Assembly (NCBI GenBank): GCA_907163375.1
Contig: CAJQUW010014309.1
Location: forward strand, 5,001 to 69,000
DNA length: 64,000 bases
Direction of reading: 5' to 3'
Origin: Prostheceraeus crozeri
Lineage: Eukaryota > Platyhelminthes > Polycladida > Euryleptidae
This document shows positions 42,903 to 51,592 of this stretch, in pieces; within the stretch, counting starts at the first letter, position 1; the number at the start of each line of letters is the position of its first letter. The notes under the pieces were generated by a model. That model made no database searches and was not told where the DNA came from. It was given only the letters and a program-made list of their open reading frames with translations. Made by a program: the position numbers and the translations under genes.

Positions 42903-44156
42903 TCAATAGCGACGTACATTACCTAGAGGTTCTAAGTCTGTCACCCATGAGTTCATCGAGGCCGGATATCCTTGCCAGTGCACAAAATATTCTGTACGCC
43001 CATTCCGACGTCGGGTCTTGACCACTTTGTCCACTTGATATACTTCTTCCTCCCGATGAATCACTTGTAATTCCTGAGCATAAAAGGATCCTTTGATCTC
43101 TTCTCCACTCAAGTCTTTGATCTTGTACATTTTGGTACCATGAGGGTTCTTGAGAATGTTGGAGACAATGAACTCTTCCGTCGACCAATTCGCTTCATAC
43201 CCCCGTCCAAACGTTCCTTTATCACGTGAAATACGTACACGTGCTCCCACAGGGATAGACTTTCCCGGGACTGCAAACTTTTTATAGTTTTGTCGGAGAC
43301 GTTTCGCATTGTTTCGTTTCACTTCCTCGGTATTGGAGGCATTCACATCCATCGGGGTGAAACCTGTGGATGAATGGGTGCTGTGATTGTATGCATACAT
43401 GACATCTGCGATATAATCCACCCAATTCTTGTTATTGGTGGCTGTAAAGATACGTTCCAATTTATTCTTGACAGTACGGTTCAATCGTTCGACATGAGCA
43501 CATTTATAGGGACTGTAGATGGAAGACAATTCAATAGCGTGCTTGTCCAAGACTGCTTTCACCGGTCGGTTATAAAATTCACGTGCTTGATCCGTTTGTA
43601 GTCGTTGCGGGGTGGGAATGGTTGCGAAAATGGCTTCTAAAAGCCCCGACACTTCTTTGGCACTCTTGGTCTTGCGAGGGAATGCCCAGGCTTTGCGTGT
43701 AAAGATGTCCATCACCATGAGAATATACTTGTAGCCACGATTATGCTGTGCATGCTTTTGATAATCGACAATATCCGCTTGAAATCGAATTTGCGGACCG
43801 CGTACACGATACGGGTGCAAGGGCTTAATACGATGCAATCGAGATTTGTGAAGGGTGTAGGTCGGTTGACGCATTAACCATTGTTTGACTTTTGTTTTTG
43901 AATAATGTGAAGCAGCAGCAAGTGCATTGACGCTTCCGTAGCCAGCGTGAAGTTTGGGATTGTAATAAATCGTGTGCAACACGTCCTCCATCGACACAAT
44001 CTGCTTGGCATTGACGTGGGGGTTGAAGATAGGCGGTATTCCCGTTGGAACAACAATTAAAGCTCGCCGTGATGGTGTACTGTGTCTCTGCGCTGTCGTC
44101 TGCGTTGCCTTGGCCGCAACAACGCCCAAAGATACGCGATAAGAATGAGGAGGCAA
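42903..44156 (-). CDS. Polinton integrase (RVE type) with chromodomain
   Basis: A 417-residue frame that looks whole. The retroviral-type catalytic core has Asp in FQADIVDY (about 123), Asp in LQTDQAREF (about 188) and Glu in HVERLNRT (about 222). A C-terminal chromodomain spans about 360-415 (VDKVVKTRRRNGRTEYFVHWQGYP, cited here only in part: YFVHWQGYP...SWVTDLEPL). The enzyme inserts the element and makes the 6-bp duplication; the chromodomain may steer it to marked chromatin. It lies between the large structural gene and the ATPase. Confidence 0.93.
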   Translation of the reverse strand: MPPHSYRVSLGVVAAKATQTTAQRHSTPSRRALIVVPTGIPPIFNPHVNAKQIVSMEDVLHTIYYNPKLHAGYGSVNALAAASHYSKTKVKQWLMRQPTYTLHKSRLHRIKPLHPYRVRGPQIRFQADIVDYQKHAQHNRGYKYILMVMDIFTRKAWAFPRKTKSAKEVSGLLEAIFATIPTPQRLQTDQAREFYNRPVKAVLDKHAIELSSIYSPYKCAHVERLNRTVKNKLERIFTATNNKNWVDYIADVMYAYNHSTHSSTGFTPMDVNASNTEEVKRNNAKRLRQNYKKFAVPGKSIPVGARVRISRDKGTFGRGYEANWSTEEFIVSNILKNPHGTKMYKIKDLSGEEIKGSFYAQELQVIHREEEVYQVDKVVKTRRRNGRTEYFVHWQGYPASMNSWVTDLEPLGNVRRY

Positions 44157-44179
44157 TTGGCGCGGCTGCCGTTGCCATT

Positions 44180-44405
44180 ACTTGAATGGTGAGCCATAGG
44201 ATCCCAATTTAAGAACTCCTTTTTTACTTAAAGGAGTCTTGATGGTCGATTTCAATGGAGAACGCTTCGTCTTGGGAGAGGTGACAACAGAAGGTTTGAC
44301 GACTTTCCCTTTCGATCTCTTGAGGACGGGTGGATCTGCGACGTGAGTGAGCGGAGGTTTTGTGACGTGAGTGAGCGGAGGTTTTGCGAAGTGCGTGAGC
44401 AGAGG
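44180..44405 (-). other. Lys/Pro-rich tail segment with three 24-bp repeats
   Basis: Between integrase and ATPase, 44340-44409 carries three imperfect copies of GTGAGTGAGCGGAGGTTTTG, which in one minus frame read KPPLTHV repeats, followed by a Lys/Ser/Thr-rich stretch. A short hairpin (AACTCCTTT...AAAGGAGT) lies at 44214-44237. It may be the basic tail of a structural gene or spacer; I cannot decide. Confidence 0.4.
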
Positions 44406-45376
44406 TTATGTTGTTTTTTCCAATCTCTTCCCACGATCATCGTCCAAATTGAAAAATTGGCGACGAAATTTATCGAACAAATACATCCGGGCGTTCCATG
44501 CAGCGATATTATTGGCGGTAGGATGGTGACGCACAATCTCTCGTGCAATACGGTCAAGATGGGCTTGTTGAGGATTCATCATCATGTTTTTCACCCTCTG
44601 ATCTTCCGCTTGACGTTGTAACATGGTCGACGTCAGTTTGGTACTGTCACCACCACCGCCCATTTGCTGTCCGCCACCGGTGTGTTCATTCATTTCAGAT
44701 TTGGGAACCACCACTAATTCACTAAAGTCCATTTTCGTTTGATTGGGTCTTTTGCTTAACTTAAACACAATCATAGGTGGATTAAATAAGTTGGTGCGAA
44801 ATCGGTACTCAAACGGACAATTTGTAGTGAAATCAATAAAGAGGTAGGCATAATTCCCATACTTTTGAACCAACGTCGTTAAAATATCATGCACGACGCT
44901 CACATTGCCTTTTGGGAGCATTTACCCATGAATTGAGCCAATTGTTGTTGATTTCTCGGATTATTGAACGCGACCAAATAATGGACATTGCCATTACGAA
45001 TACGTTGTTCTTTATCACCATACAAATACTGCGTGATTTGCACTACGAAAAACCGTTTATGATGAGATCCTCTTAAAAATAATCCCGTAACAGTTTCATT
45101 GTTTTGAGATTCCTGTTGTAAATCATCGAGAATAATTAAATCATTTTCTTGCAATTGATCAAAATCATCTTGGATAGAGACACCCATTTTCAAGATCACA
45201 TCTTGTAATTCTTTATGAAGTGGACTTTCTATCCCATAATACCACCAGACTTTACGAATGGGCTTTTTAAATAAAGTATGACGATTCTTGATCATATTCG
45301 CCACAAACGTGGACTTTCCCGATTTACTAGGACCCGAGACAATCATGGATGAGTCATTCTCTAAACGGAAATCCAT
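44406..45376 (-). pseudogene. FtsK/HerA-type packaging ATPase (broken)
   Basis: The 5' part has a Walker A motif (GPSKSGKST) within the first 25 residues, Walker B in LIILDDLQQE near residue 80, and a sensor-like Gln in VVQITQYLYG, then NPRNQQQLAQFMGK. The 3' part continues with ATPase-like beta/alpha segments (YAYLFIDFTTNCPFEYRFR) and a Gly/Gln-rich tail. This is the A32-like DNA-packaging ATPase shared by Polintons and large DNA viruses; it pumps DNA into the capsid. The gene looks broken about once. Confidence 0.85.
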
Positions 45377-45398
45377 CTTGTCGAATCATAAAAGTCAG

Positions 45399-45410
45399 AC
45401 ATATATATTC
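45399..45410 (-). promoter_or_regulatory. TATA-like box before the ATPase gene
   Basis: On minus, GAATATATATG lies about 25-33 bases before the ATPase ATG. It also overlaps the spacer after the upstream gene. Confidence 0.35.
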
Positions 45411-45416
45411 CATGCA

Positions 45417-46961
45417 TCATGTATTAAACATAACTTGAAATTGTTTCCAAAACATAGAATCATTTCCAGAATAAAGAAGAGGTGGAATAAAACGTCCACG
45501 TGTACATGTCTTAAAGAGTGAGTTTTCAAGAGCAGTCACCATTTCACTCATCAATGTCCTTTCCATGTCATCGCTAAGAGGATTCATATTGTACCGTGCA
45601 AATGCTTCCTTCAACATGTTGGGAAAGGCGCGACGATGGATTTCGTAAGCACTACGAACAATGAAATAATGTTCAATATAGTTCAACACAGACCACTTCC
45701 CATTGACACACTGTCCTGCTTTGTACCATGAGGATGACACATACCACTGACTCTCCTGGTTGTGTTCCATCATATCCTTGAAAATTTCGAGGAATCGATT
45801 GATCCATTTCTCGGCTTGTGTTTGATCACCGTCAAAGATATGCAGCGCGTGTGACTCTTCCCGGATGCGAATGTACACACCGAGTGCTTCCGCCTTGGCG
45901 TAATCCGTCCGCATCATCCTCCAATACTCCTCCTCCGTGGGTTGAGCACTCCACCTCTGAGAAAGCATGTTTGTCATCTCATCCTCCTTTTGTTTCATAA
46001 GTGCAATGCTGTCCTCTGATTGGGAGAGATGATCGAGATCATCATCTATAAAGTGTTTGAGTTCCTCCCAATCAATGTCCTGTTTAGATTGCACCATGTG
46101 TATCAGATCAAATAGACCACTGGAGGGAATGTGTGCCTTCTTTAAATCGAGTGTCAGCTTTTTCTTCTTCTTCTTTTCCCCCACCGCTGTGCTCTGACAT
46201 TCCTCCACCTGTTTGATGCGGACTTGGATTTGATCCACAGTAAAACACAGTTTCAGAGTCTTTGTCTGTGGATTACAGTATATGCCTGTGACGCGAAAGA
46301 TGGTATTTGCTTGAAGGAAGGTATTCTCCTTGAGATTGGAAAGAAGATGTCCAATTTTGGCCAAACTAACCTTCTTGTTCTTTCCATTCTTCTTCATCAG
46401 GAAGATGGGTGTGTCCTGCTTTAGCTTCATAAAGACACTGTCGTAGTTCGATTTCTTGTGTACATAACCGAGACAGGAGATGAAGTTGTAGGCAGATTCG
46501 GGTTGGACTTGTTTGTAGAGGGATTGTATCGCATCTTCCAACGTCTCCAGATCGCGTGAGACGGCTTGAGAAATGGTGAAGAGGGAGGTGATTTGATCGG
46601 AACCGTACCCAGTGTTATTGTACGTTTGTGCACGCCATCCATAAAATCCCGTGGCAAACACGAGTTTTGAGATGTCTCGTCGTGATTGCCAATCCATCGC
46701 ATCCATCGTCGCATTCTCTCCGCGAATAGGATAATATCCAGTGTTACCCCATTTCTTGCCCAATACCAGACGTGTGATGGGCAGAGGCTCCAACTGTGGT
46801 TGTGCCTTGGTAAGGTAGTTCTTCTCGGTTTTCCCATTCGTATGGAAATAGGGTTCCGTCGCTTCAACAAAGACTGGCTTCGATGTCGGTGTATCTGACG
46901 AATACGTGACTTTCACCTTCTTCGCGAGAGGAGCTTCCAACGTGTTCGTACGTTTACCCAT
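45417..46961 (-). CDS. Unassigned Polinton protein, 514 residues
   Basis: A long frame that looks whole and starts MGKRTNTLEAPLAKKVKV, a likely nuclear-localisation-type basic start. It has a Lys-run (GEKKKKKKLTL) near the middle and otherwise a mixed alpha/beta composition with no motif I recognise. Its own TATA box lies about 30-40 bases upstream. Position next to the packaging ATPase suggests a structural or assembly role, but nothing in the sequence proves it. Confidence 0.75.
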   Translation of the reverse strand: MGKRTNTLEAPLAKKVKVTYSSDTPTSKPVFVEATEPYFHTNGKTEKNYLTKAQPQLEPLPITRLVLGKKWGNTGYYPIRGENATMDAMDWQSRRDISKLVFATGFYGWRAQTYNNTGYGSDQITSLFTISQAVSRDLETLEDAIQSLYKQVQPESAYNFISCLGYVHKKSNYDSVFMKLKQDTPIFLMKKNGKNKKVSLAKIGHLLSNLKENTFLQANTIFRVTGIYCNPQTKTLKLCFTVDQIQVRIKQVEECQSTAVGEKKKKKKLTLDLKKAHIPSSGLFDLIHMVQSKQDIDWEELKHFIDDDLDHLSQSEDSIALMKQKEDEMTNMLSQRWSAQPTEEEYWRMMRTDYAKAEALGVYIRIREESHALHIFDGDQTQAEKWINRFLEIFKDMMEHNQESQWYVSSSWYKAGQCVNGKWSVLNYIEHYFIVRSAYEIHRRAFPNMLKEAFARYNMNPLSDDMERTLMSEMVTALENSLFKTCTRGRFIPPLLYSGNDSMFWKQFQVMFNT

Positions 46962-46990
46962 GACTGAATGAAAATGATTGAAATGGCTCA

Positions 46991-47000
46991 GTTTATATAG
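46991..47000 (-). promoter_or_regulatory. TATA box of the 514-residue gene
   Basis: CTATATAAAC on minus sits about 30-39 bases before the ATG at 46961, a short but typical distance for a compact viral-type promoter. Confidence 0.65.
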
Positions 47001-47050
47001 AGTTGAGCGTGGGAAAATTTCTTCTCATTGGTTGACACACACGCATACAA

Positions 47051-47072
47051 GTGCTCTGATTGGTGCTCCGTG
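47051..47072. repeat. Internal copy of a TIR motif
   Basis: GTGCTCTGATTGGTGCTCCG here matches the right TIR at 54492-54513 with one mismatch and the left TIR at 30037-30058 in inverse. It lies upstream of the TATA box at 46991, so a regulatory or replication role is possible. Confidence 0.7.
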
Positions 47073-47089
47073 AAATTCACGATGAATCA

Positions 47090-47466
47090 TTCATTTTTGG
47101 TGGTGTACGGGACTTGTCCCTTTTTGTAGGTCAAATTCACGAGATAACGCTTGATTTCATGGGAATTTGCTGAGTCATTTTACGATAACATCGGTCGATT
47201 TGGTGTGGAAAAGTACCTCAGAATTCTCGATAAATCACCTGATTTTACGAGGATTTGTAACAGAGTGTGTTCTTCAAAGTCACAGTGAATCGATTGATAT
47301 CATGGGAAAATAACACATCAAATCCGTAGTATTTTCAACTATGTCATGGGAAAATCAACCTTTAAATCTTCGGTACATCGTTTGATTTCATAGGAATTTT
47401 ACTGTGTGAACGTGACTTATTCACACTCTTCGGTAAATCGTTCGATTTCATGGGAATTTCATTGTG
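47090..47466. repeat. Degenerate tandem repeats in a Polinton spacer
   Basis: A motif close to TCGGTAAATCGTTTGATTTC followed by ATGGGAATTT recurs near 47150, 47228, 47285, 47368 and 47432, spaced about 55-85 bases. The last copies run into the 3' end of the next gene, whose C-terminus repeats IPMKSND as a result. Confidence 0.65.
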
Positions 47467-47724
47467 CGGTTTGGTGGGATTGAGTATAGGTGTTTTGGAC
47501 ATATCATAGTTGACTACTTCCACATCTAGTAAGGATTTTCTACTATCTTTACGTTTTTTGATATCTTTCATCATTTTTCGACCAGATAAGAGGGAAACCA
47601 AAATGAATATGACGAGTGTAAAGAATTGTGATAGGGTTTCTTTGAATGAACCAATGAGTGAACATTTTAAATCTCCTCCGTTGGCTGTTGAAAGTGTGTT
47701 CGCTATGGATTGAACAGTGTCCAT
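47362..47724 (-). CDS. Small membrane protein, 120 residues
   Basis: One clear hydrophobic segment (FFTLVIFILVSLLSG, about residues 34-48) is followed by a basic stretch (GRKMMKDIKKRK), consistent with a single-pass protein with its C-terminus in the cytosol. The tail carries two IPMKSND(L/V)PK repeats that derive from the local DNA repeats. No family recognised. Small membrane proteins are common accessory genes in Polintons and could act in entry or exit. The frame looks whole. Confidence 0.6.
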   Translation of the reverse strand: MDTVQSIANTLSTANGGDLKCSLIGSFKETLSQFFTLVIFILVSLLSGRKMMKDIKKRKDSRKSLLDVEVVNYDMSKTPILNPTKPHNEIPMKSNDLPKSVNKSRSHSKIPMKSNDVPKI

Positions 47725-47757
47725 GATGACGCTGTTGATGACGTGGGTATGGTTTAC

Positions 47758-48153
47758 TTAGTGTTTGGAGCCGATCGATGCATGTAAGGCTTGTTTGAAA
47801 GCCGCGGGATTATCGTGATATGCCATGGCATAGGCTTGTGGGAAGGGAGTTTGTTTCTTGTTAAATTTCCGTTTTTGACCCAAGTATTTGCGAGTTTGAG
47901 GGGGTGGTTTCACAAATTTGCGGAGAATTCCTTTGTAAGATTGAATAAACTCGTGCTGTAAAGGTGTTAATTTCCCTGGATTCTCTCGCATTTTGCTCAT
48001 GAGTGCTTGCATATCCTTGACATATTCCTCAGACAATTGATCGACATGACGGTTAATTTTCTTTTTCGAGCATCCTATCCCTGAACTTAGGGATTTCAGT
48101 ACATTGGTAAAGTCCTGACGTCGACTTGAACATGCTTCACACTGACACGTCAT
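47758..48153 (-). CDS. Unassigned Polinton protein, 131 residues
   Basis: The N-terminus has a Cys cluster (CQCEACSSRR) that might bind metal. The rest is basic and helical (KKKINRHVDQLSEEYVKDMQ; RKYLGQKRKFNKKQ). No family recognised. The frame looks whole and is followed closely by the membrane-protein gene on the same strand. Confidence 0.55.
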   Translation of the reverse strand: MTCQCEACSSRRQDFTNVLKSLSSGIGCSKKKINRHVDQLSEEYVKDMQALMSKMRENPGKLTPLQHEFIQSYKGILRKFVKPPPQTRKYLGQKRKFNKKQTPFPQAYAMAYHDNPAAFKQALHASIGSKH

Positions 48154-48189
48154 TTTTGTATATCATTCCTCTATCCCACATAACTTAGT

Positions 48190-49074
48190 TTACATGGCGT
48201 TCACCAAATTCATGTAGCGTGCGTGGACGTCTGCATTTTGGTTGGTTAAGTGGGCAATAAACTCTTCCTTTTGAGTCAGCAAGTCACATGCTTTCCAATG
48301 TCTCATCCAAATAGTCTCCATTGCCATCTGTACGATTGGGTTCATGAATGTGTTGATTAAATGCATCTTCCAACACGTGCAGGATGCGTTTGCGAGCATT
48401 TAAATGACGTTCATGGAGACGAATAGAATCGTTCAACAGTTGAACAATGGCGCTGTTTTTCAAATTGCTCAGTTGAATAATGTACTCGTGGGAGTTGTCA
48501 ATGACAGGTGAATTGACTGGGTAAAACATTCCTTCCTCCACGGGGTGTGCGTCCATGGGTTGTTGAGGGGTTCCTACCCCCACTGAGTGTTGTTGTTGTT
48601 GTTGAGGGGATCCTACCCCCACCGAGTGTTGTTGTTGAGGGGTTCCCACTCCTCTTGATTCTTGTTGATCAACCTCTGGATTTCCCACTGTGTTCGACAT
48701 GGCTTGGACATAGCTGTTGTGATCATTGACAGGACCTGGGTAGTTATCAAATGTCACATGACTTAGTGTAGGTTGAATATTCTCTAACGATAGAGGACTC
48801 ATATCAATCTCATTAGCAGCCATGGCTAAAACATCTGGCGGTAATCGATTCAATTCTTCTTGTATTTGATGGACCGTATGGGTGGGATCCGGGGGGGAGC
48901 ATCCACTCTGGCTTGATCTTCAACCATACTTTTCACGACAGCTTGCAGCATAGTGTGAGCATGATCAGGTGTTGCTTGTGTTAAGGCGCGATGATCAGCT
49001 GGAGAAGGTCGAATGAGTGCTTCTAGACTATCGTCTGCATCCAAATCTGTATTCATAGGTTGAGGGGGTCGCAA
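48190..49074 (-). pseudogene. Unassigned Polinton gene region with Gln-rich repeats, probably broken
   Basis: The main open part (48284-48853) encodes a protein with three GVG(T/S)PQQQ repeats around its centre and a helical C-terminal half (LLNDSIRLHERHLNARKRILHVLEDAF). Flanking frames (48190-48399; 48850-49074) have compatible polar composition. The repeat DNA at about 48565-48650 is built on GTTGTTGAGGGG and is prone to length change. Function unknown. About one or two breaks. Confidence 0.45.
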
Positions 49075-49556
49075 GGGGTTGTACGACGTGAGGTGGGTGA
49101 TAATTGTCGATCTTGTCCTGTCAACGTAGATGACACCTTCAAAGAGGATCTCGGAACATGCTGTTGAATAATATAGTTGAGTTTGCTCACATTTTCTCCC
49201 TCCATTCGCTCGTTTAAAATATGGGTATGTTGACGCGCAAATTGTTGAGCTGTCTTCCTATCAACCGTTCCATCGAGTGTTTCCCCGCATAGACATGCAT
49301 AGATGAACTCTTCACTTGCTTTTATCTCTTCTTTTGTTTTATATTTTAGATGGTGTGAATTATAAATATGCCTTCTCAGACGATCTTTTTGATAAGGGCA
49401 TTTACAGACAGGACATAGGGTTATTCTCAATTTTCGCAACGTCAGTGTCTCTTCACTTTCACCCGTTCCTCCCTTCATGGTTGATTTTTGTTGTGTGTTC
49501 CTGTGCATGCTTAAGTACATTCGTTGGCCATTCAAACAAAACACTGAAATGAGCAC
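49053..49556 (-). CDS. Zinc-finger protein, module shared with the 53.0-54.0 kb gene
   Basis: A 167-residue frame. The middle has CPVCKCPYQKDRLRRHIYNSH, a C2H2-like finger, followed about 25 residues later by YACLCGETLDG and a QFARQHTHI helix with spaced His. The same two-part arrangement (CRWC, H...H, YMCVCGEML, QFVSLHKEHM) occurs in the protein at 53041-54039. DNA or RNA binding is likely from the fold. The true start may be internal (the Met before KGGTGESEE) because the first 25 residues overlap the upstream gene. Confidence 0.6.
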   Translation of the reverse strand: MLISVFCLNGQRMYLSMHRNTQQKSTMKGGTGESEETLTLRKLRITLCPVCKCPYQKDRLRRHIYNSHHLKYKTKEEIKASEEFIYACLCGETLDGTVDRKTAQQFARQHTHILNERMEGENVSKLNYIIQQHVPRSSLKVSSTLTGQDRQLSPTSRRTTPCDPLNL

Positions 49557-49908
49557 AGATACGACTCAATGTCTCTTTGATATAAATAAGACTTGCTGCT
49601 GAAATCACACGTTTATGATACAGCTCTTGTAAATATTTCAAATGTTTCTCATTCATAAAATTCCATAGTGCTTCCTCATACAAAACATCATCCTCAAAAA
49701 TAGCCATGAGTAAATACACACGTCCCACGATGGAATAGCGGTCATTCAGTACCAATTGATTCAAATAGACCGTGGACGTATCGGTAAACTCTTCTAATGT
49801 GGGGATATCATTGCCTCGGATGCATTCATCGAACCAAAAATCAATAAGGATCTTCATCCGCGCTTGGTGCGAAGGAGATGACGAACTTTCTGTGGGCGTG
49901 ATGTCCAT
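49459..49908 (-). CDS. Unassigned Polinton protein, 149 residues
   Basis: A mostly helical protein (DFWFDECIRGNDIPTLEEF; YLLMAIFEDDVLYEEALWNF) without a recognised motif. Its 3' end overlaps the start of the zinc-finger frame. It looks whole. Function unknown. Confidence 0.5.
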   Translation of the reverse strand: MDITPTESSSSPSHQARMKILIDFWFDECIRGNDIPTLEEFTDTSTVYLNQLVLNDRYSIVGRVYLLMAIFEDDVLYEEALWNFMNEKHLKYLQELYHKRVISAASLIYIKETLSRICAHFSVLFEWPTNVLKHAQEHTTKINHEGRNG

Positions 49909-49979
49909 CTTCCACGTTGTCGTCTTTTTCGAGGGTGTCTTGTCCGAATAGGGCGATGTCGTCTTTTTCGATAATAGGG

Positions 49980-50180
49980 CAGGAGTAACATGATCTTATT
50001 TGAGAGAGTGTGAGGATCCATAACTTAAATAGTCACTCATCGCGGTGAGTATGCGTACAATCTCTCAGAAGAAAAAGGAGTACAAGTAGCATGTTTTTCC
50101 AAATCTATCAACCCCAATAGCAGAATGCTTATAATTTGGAAAAGCAACATGATTCATACAACGACACTCTTTATTCATAC
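49980..50180. other. Polinton spacer
   Basis: Non-coding spacer, AT-rich toward 50180, with no clear signal. Confidence 0.4.
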
Positions 50181-50576
50181 TTAGTCTGTGTCGCTTACAT
50201 ATTCTTCTTCTGATGACCATCCAACAGAGATATATTCAAAATTAAACGATATACAATAGACACCAAGAATCTCTTTGTTAACACTGTCCATAAATTCATA
50301 GTCCCATACGTTCCTCAGTGAGGATAAATAGTCATCCATTTCTTGGATGTCACTTTCATAATAACGTTCACTGGCACCCATCAATGATGGAGAGCCATTT
50401 CTTTTGTATTCATAAATCGTGAATGTATCCATGGAGAGTTCACATTCAGGCTTCACTTTGATCTTCTCCTTCACATATGGAATCACTTTCTCCAACATCG
50501 CGTGCGGTTGACATGACGTTTTCGGATAAATAATGAGCTGATTTGGGTAGGTGTACACGTGAAAGTCTTCCATCAT
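50181..50576 (-). CDS. Unassigned Polinton protein, 131 residues
   Basis: An acidic C-terminus (WSSEEEYVSDTD) follows a beta-rich segment (ILGVYCISFNFEYISVGW). The layout (charged helix, then GV/GG-(I)LC/YC beta strand) resembles the C-terminal part of the protein at 53984-54415, so they may be distant paralogues; this is weak. The frame looks whole. Confidence 0.5.
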   Translation of the reverse strand: MMEDFHVYTYPNQLIIYPKTSCQPHAMLEKVIPYVKEKIKVKPECELSMDTFTIYEYKRNGSPSLMGASERYYESDIQEMDDYLSSLRNVWDYEFMDSVNKEILGVYCISFNFEYISVGWSSEEEYVSDTD

Positions 50577-50626
50577 GTATGTGTCCTGATCGTTTCTCCA
50601 TTTTTACCTAGTTCTCCAATCGATAG

Positions 50627-50702
50627 GTGCTCCGAACATGGAATGGGGCACACCCAATGCTCCGTTCTGTGCTCCGAACATGGAATGAGGCACGCCTAAT
50701 GT
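50627..50702. repeat. Two GTGCTCCG repeats between divergent genes
   Basis: GTGCTCCGAACATGGAATG is present at 50627 and 50669, a 42-base step. GTGCTCCG is also a core word of the terminal inverted repeats. They lie between the minus gene ending its 5' side at 50576 and the plus gene at 50789, so they may act as a shared control region. Confidence 0.65.
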
Positions 50703-50731
50703 TTGGAGCAGGAGATGGGGCATTTGCAAAA

Positions 50732-50738
50732 CTATAAA
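50732..50738 (+). promoter_or_regulatory. TATA box of the Pro/Ser-rich gene
   Basis: CTATAAA lies 50 bases before the ATG at 50789 and follows the GTGCTCCG repeats. Confidence 0.6.
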
Positions 50739-50788
50739 GCCAAGTCGAAAATGTTCCGCCTTCATAACACTCGTGAACATACAAGAGG

Positions 50789-51313
50789 ATGGTCGATCTC
50801 ACCAGATTAAGGGTTCGGAACGCGTTAGAAGAAGAGGTGATTGTGATCCCAGACACTCCACTACCGACCCCAGGAAGCCCAAGTCCACTACCTTCATCAC
50901 CAGCCAGCCCATTACCTTCGACCAGTGATGACGACTTTCCAACGGATCTGCCATCCCACTGGGGTTCCATTCCCGATCCCGATGGACAGTATTCCCTACC
51001 TCCGACGCCACCCACCATCGATGGACCATTTCCCATCCCACCGTCACCCTCCGTCACCGATCCCGGATCACCAAGTCTGATCGACATATATCGAGAACTT
51101 TCCTTTCTAGACGATGAGCAGGAGAATATTCCTCCTAGCTCCGATGACTATCTTGAATTCGATCTTCTATCCACTCGCCGTCCCTTTCGCGAACCTCTTA
51201 TGAATATCAGCAGTAGATTCAACCGTCGCACTGAATTGGAGAACATCAACGAAGCCATAGCAAACTTGGATACAGTGGACTTTATAAATGAAGTCAGTGA
51301 CTGGATTTTTTAA
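50789..51313 (+). CDS. Pro/Ser-rich acidic protein, 174 residues
   Basis: This is the only plus-strand gene in the right half of the Polinton. Residues about 15-20 read EVIVIPDTP, a SUMO-interaction-like hydrophobic core beside acids. Residues 20-100 are Pro/Ser/Asp-rich and unstructured (PTPGSPSPLPSSP). An acidic segment (SSDDYLEFDLL) and a helical C-terminus (LENINEAIANLDTVDFINEVSDWIF) follow. Opposite orientation, its own promoter and this composition fit an early regulatory protein such as a transactivator, but no family is recognised. An AATAAA signal lies at 51353. The frame looks whole. Confidence 0.65.
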   Translation: MVDLTRLRVRNALEEEVIVIPDTPLPTPGSPSPLPSSPASPLPSTSDDDFPTDLPSHWGSIPDPDGQYSLPPTPPTIDGPFPIPPSPSVTDPGSPSLIDIYRELSFLDDEQENIPPSSDDYLEFDLLSTRRPFREPLMNISSRFNRRTELENINEAIANLDTVDFINEVSDWIF

Positions 51314-51592
51314 ATGTATGTGTAATCATTCTTTCTATCTTGATTTCTTCTCAATAAACATACATGGTAACCTATGACTATTTTATTCAAGGGTGAAATG
51401 GGTTATAGGACATATCATGATAGAATAGAAGATAAAATTAATGTTAAAGATTGAATTTTAAGATTGGAAATCGTTCATAAAATTTACAAGTTAGCATTAT
51501 TTTTAATGTTGAAAATGGTTCATAAAATTGACAAGTGCTATATTCCCAAATCAATGATCATCAAAAATAACAGGTGATTGGAATAACATTTA
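51314..51592. terminator. Convergent 3' ends with AATAAA signals
   Basis: AATAAA at 51353-51358 serves the plus gene; TTTATT at 51589-51594 gives AATAAA for the minus gene and overlaps its stop codon. Between them GTTCATAAAATT(T/G)ACAAGT is present twice (near 51473 and 51518). Confidence 0.55.

Noticed and set aside
43825-44178. 117-codon frame overlapping the integrase start
   Set aside because: Low-complexity and Cys-rich composition expected from an off-frame reading of the integrase gene.
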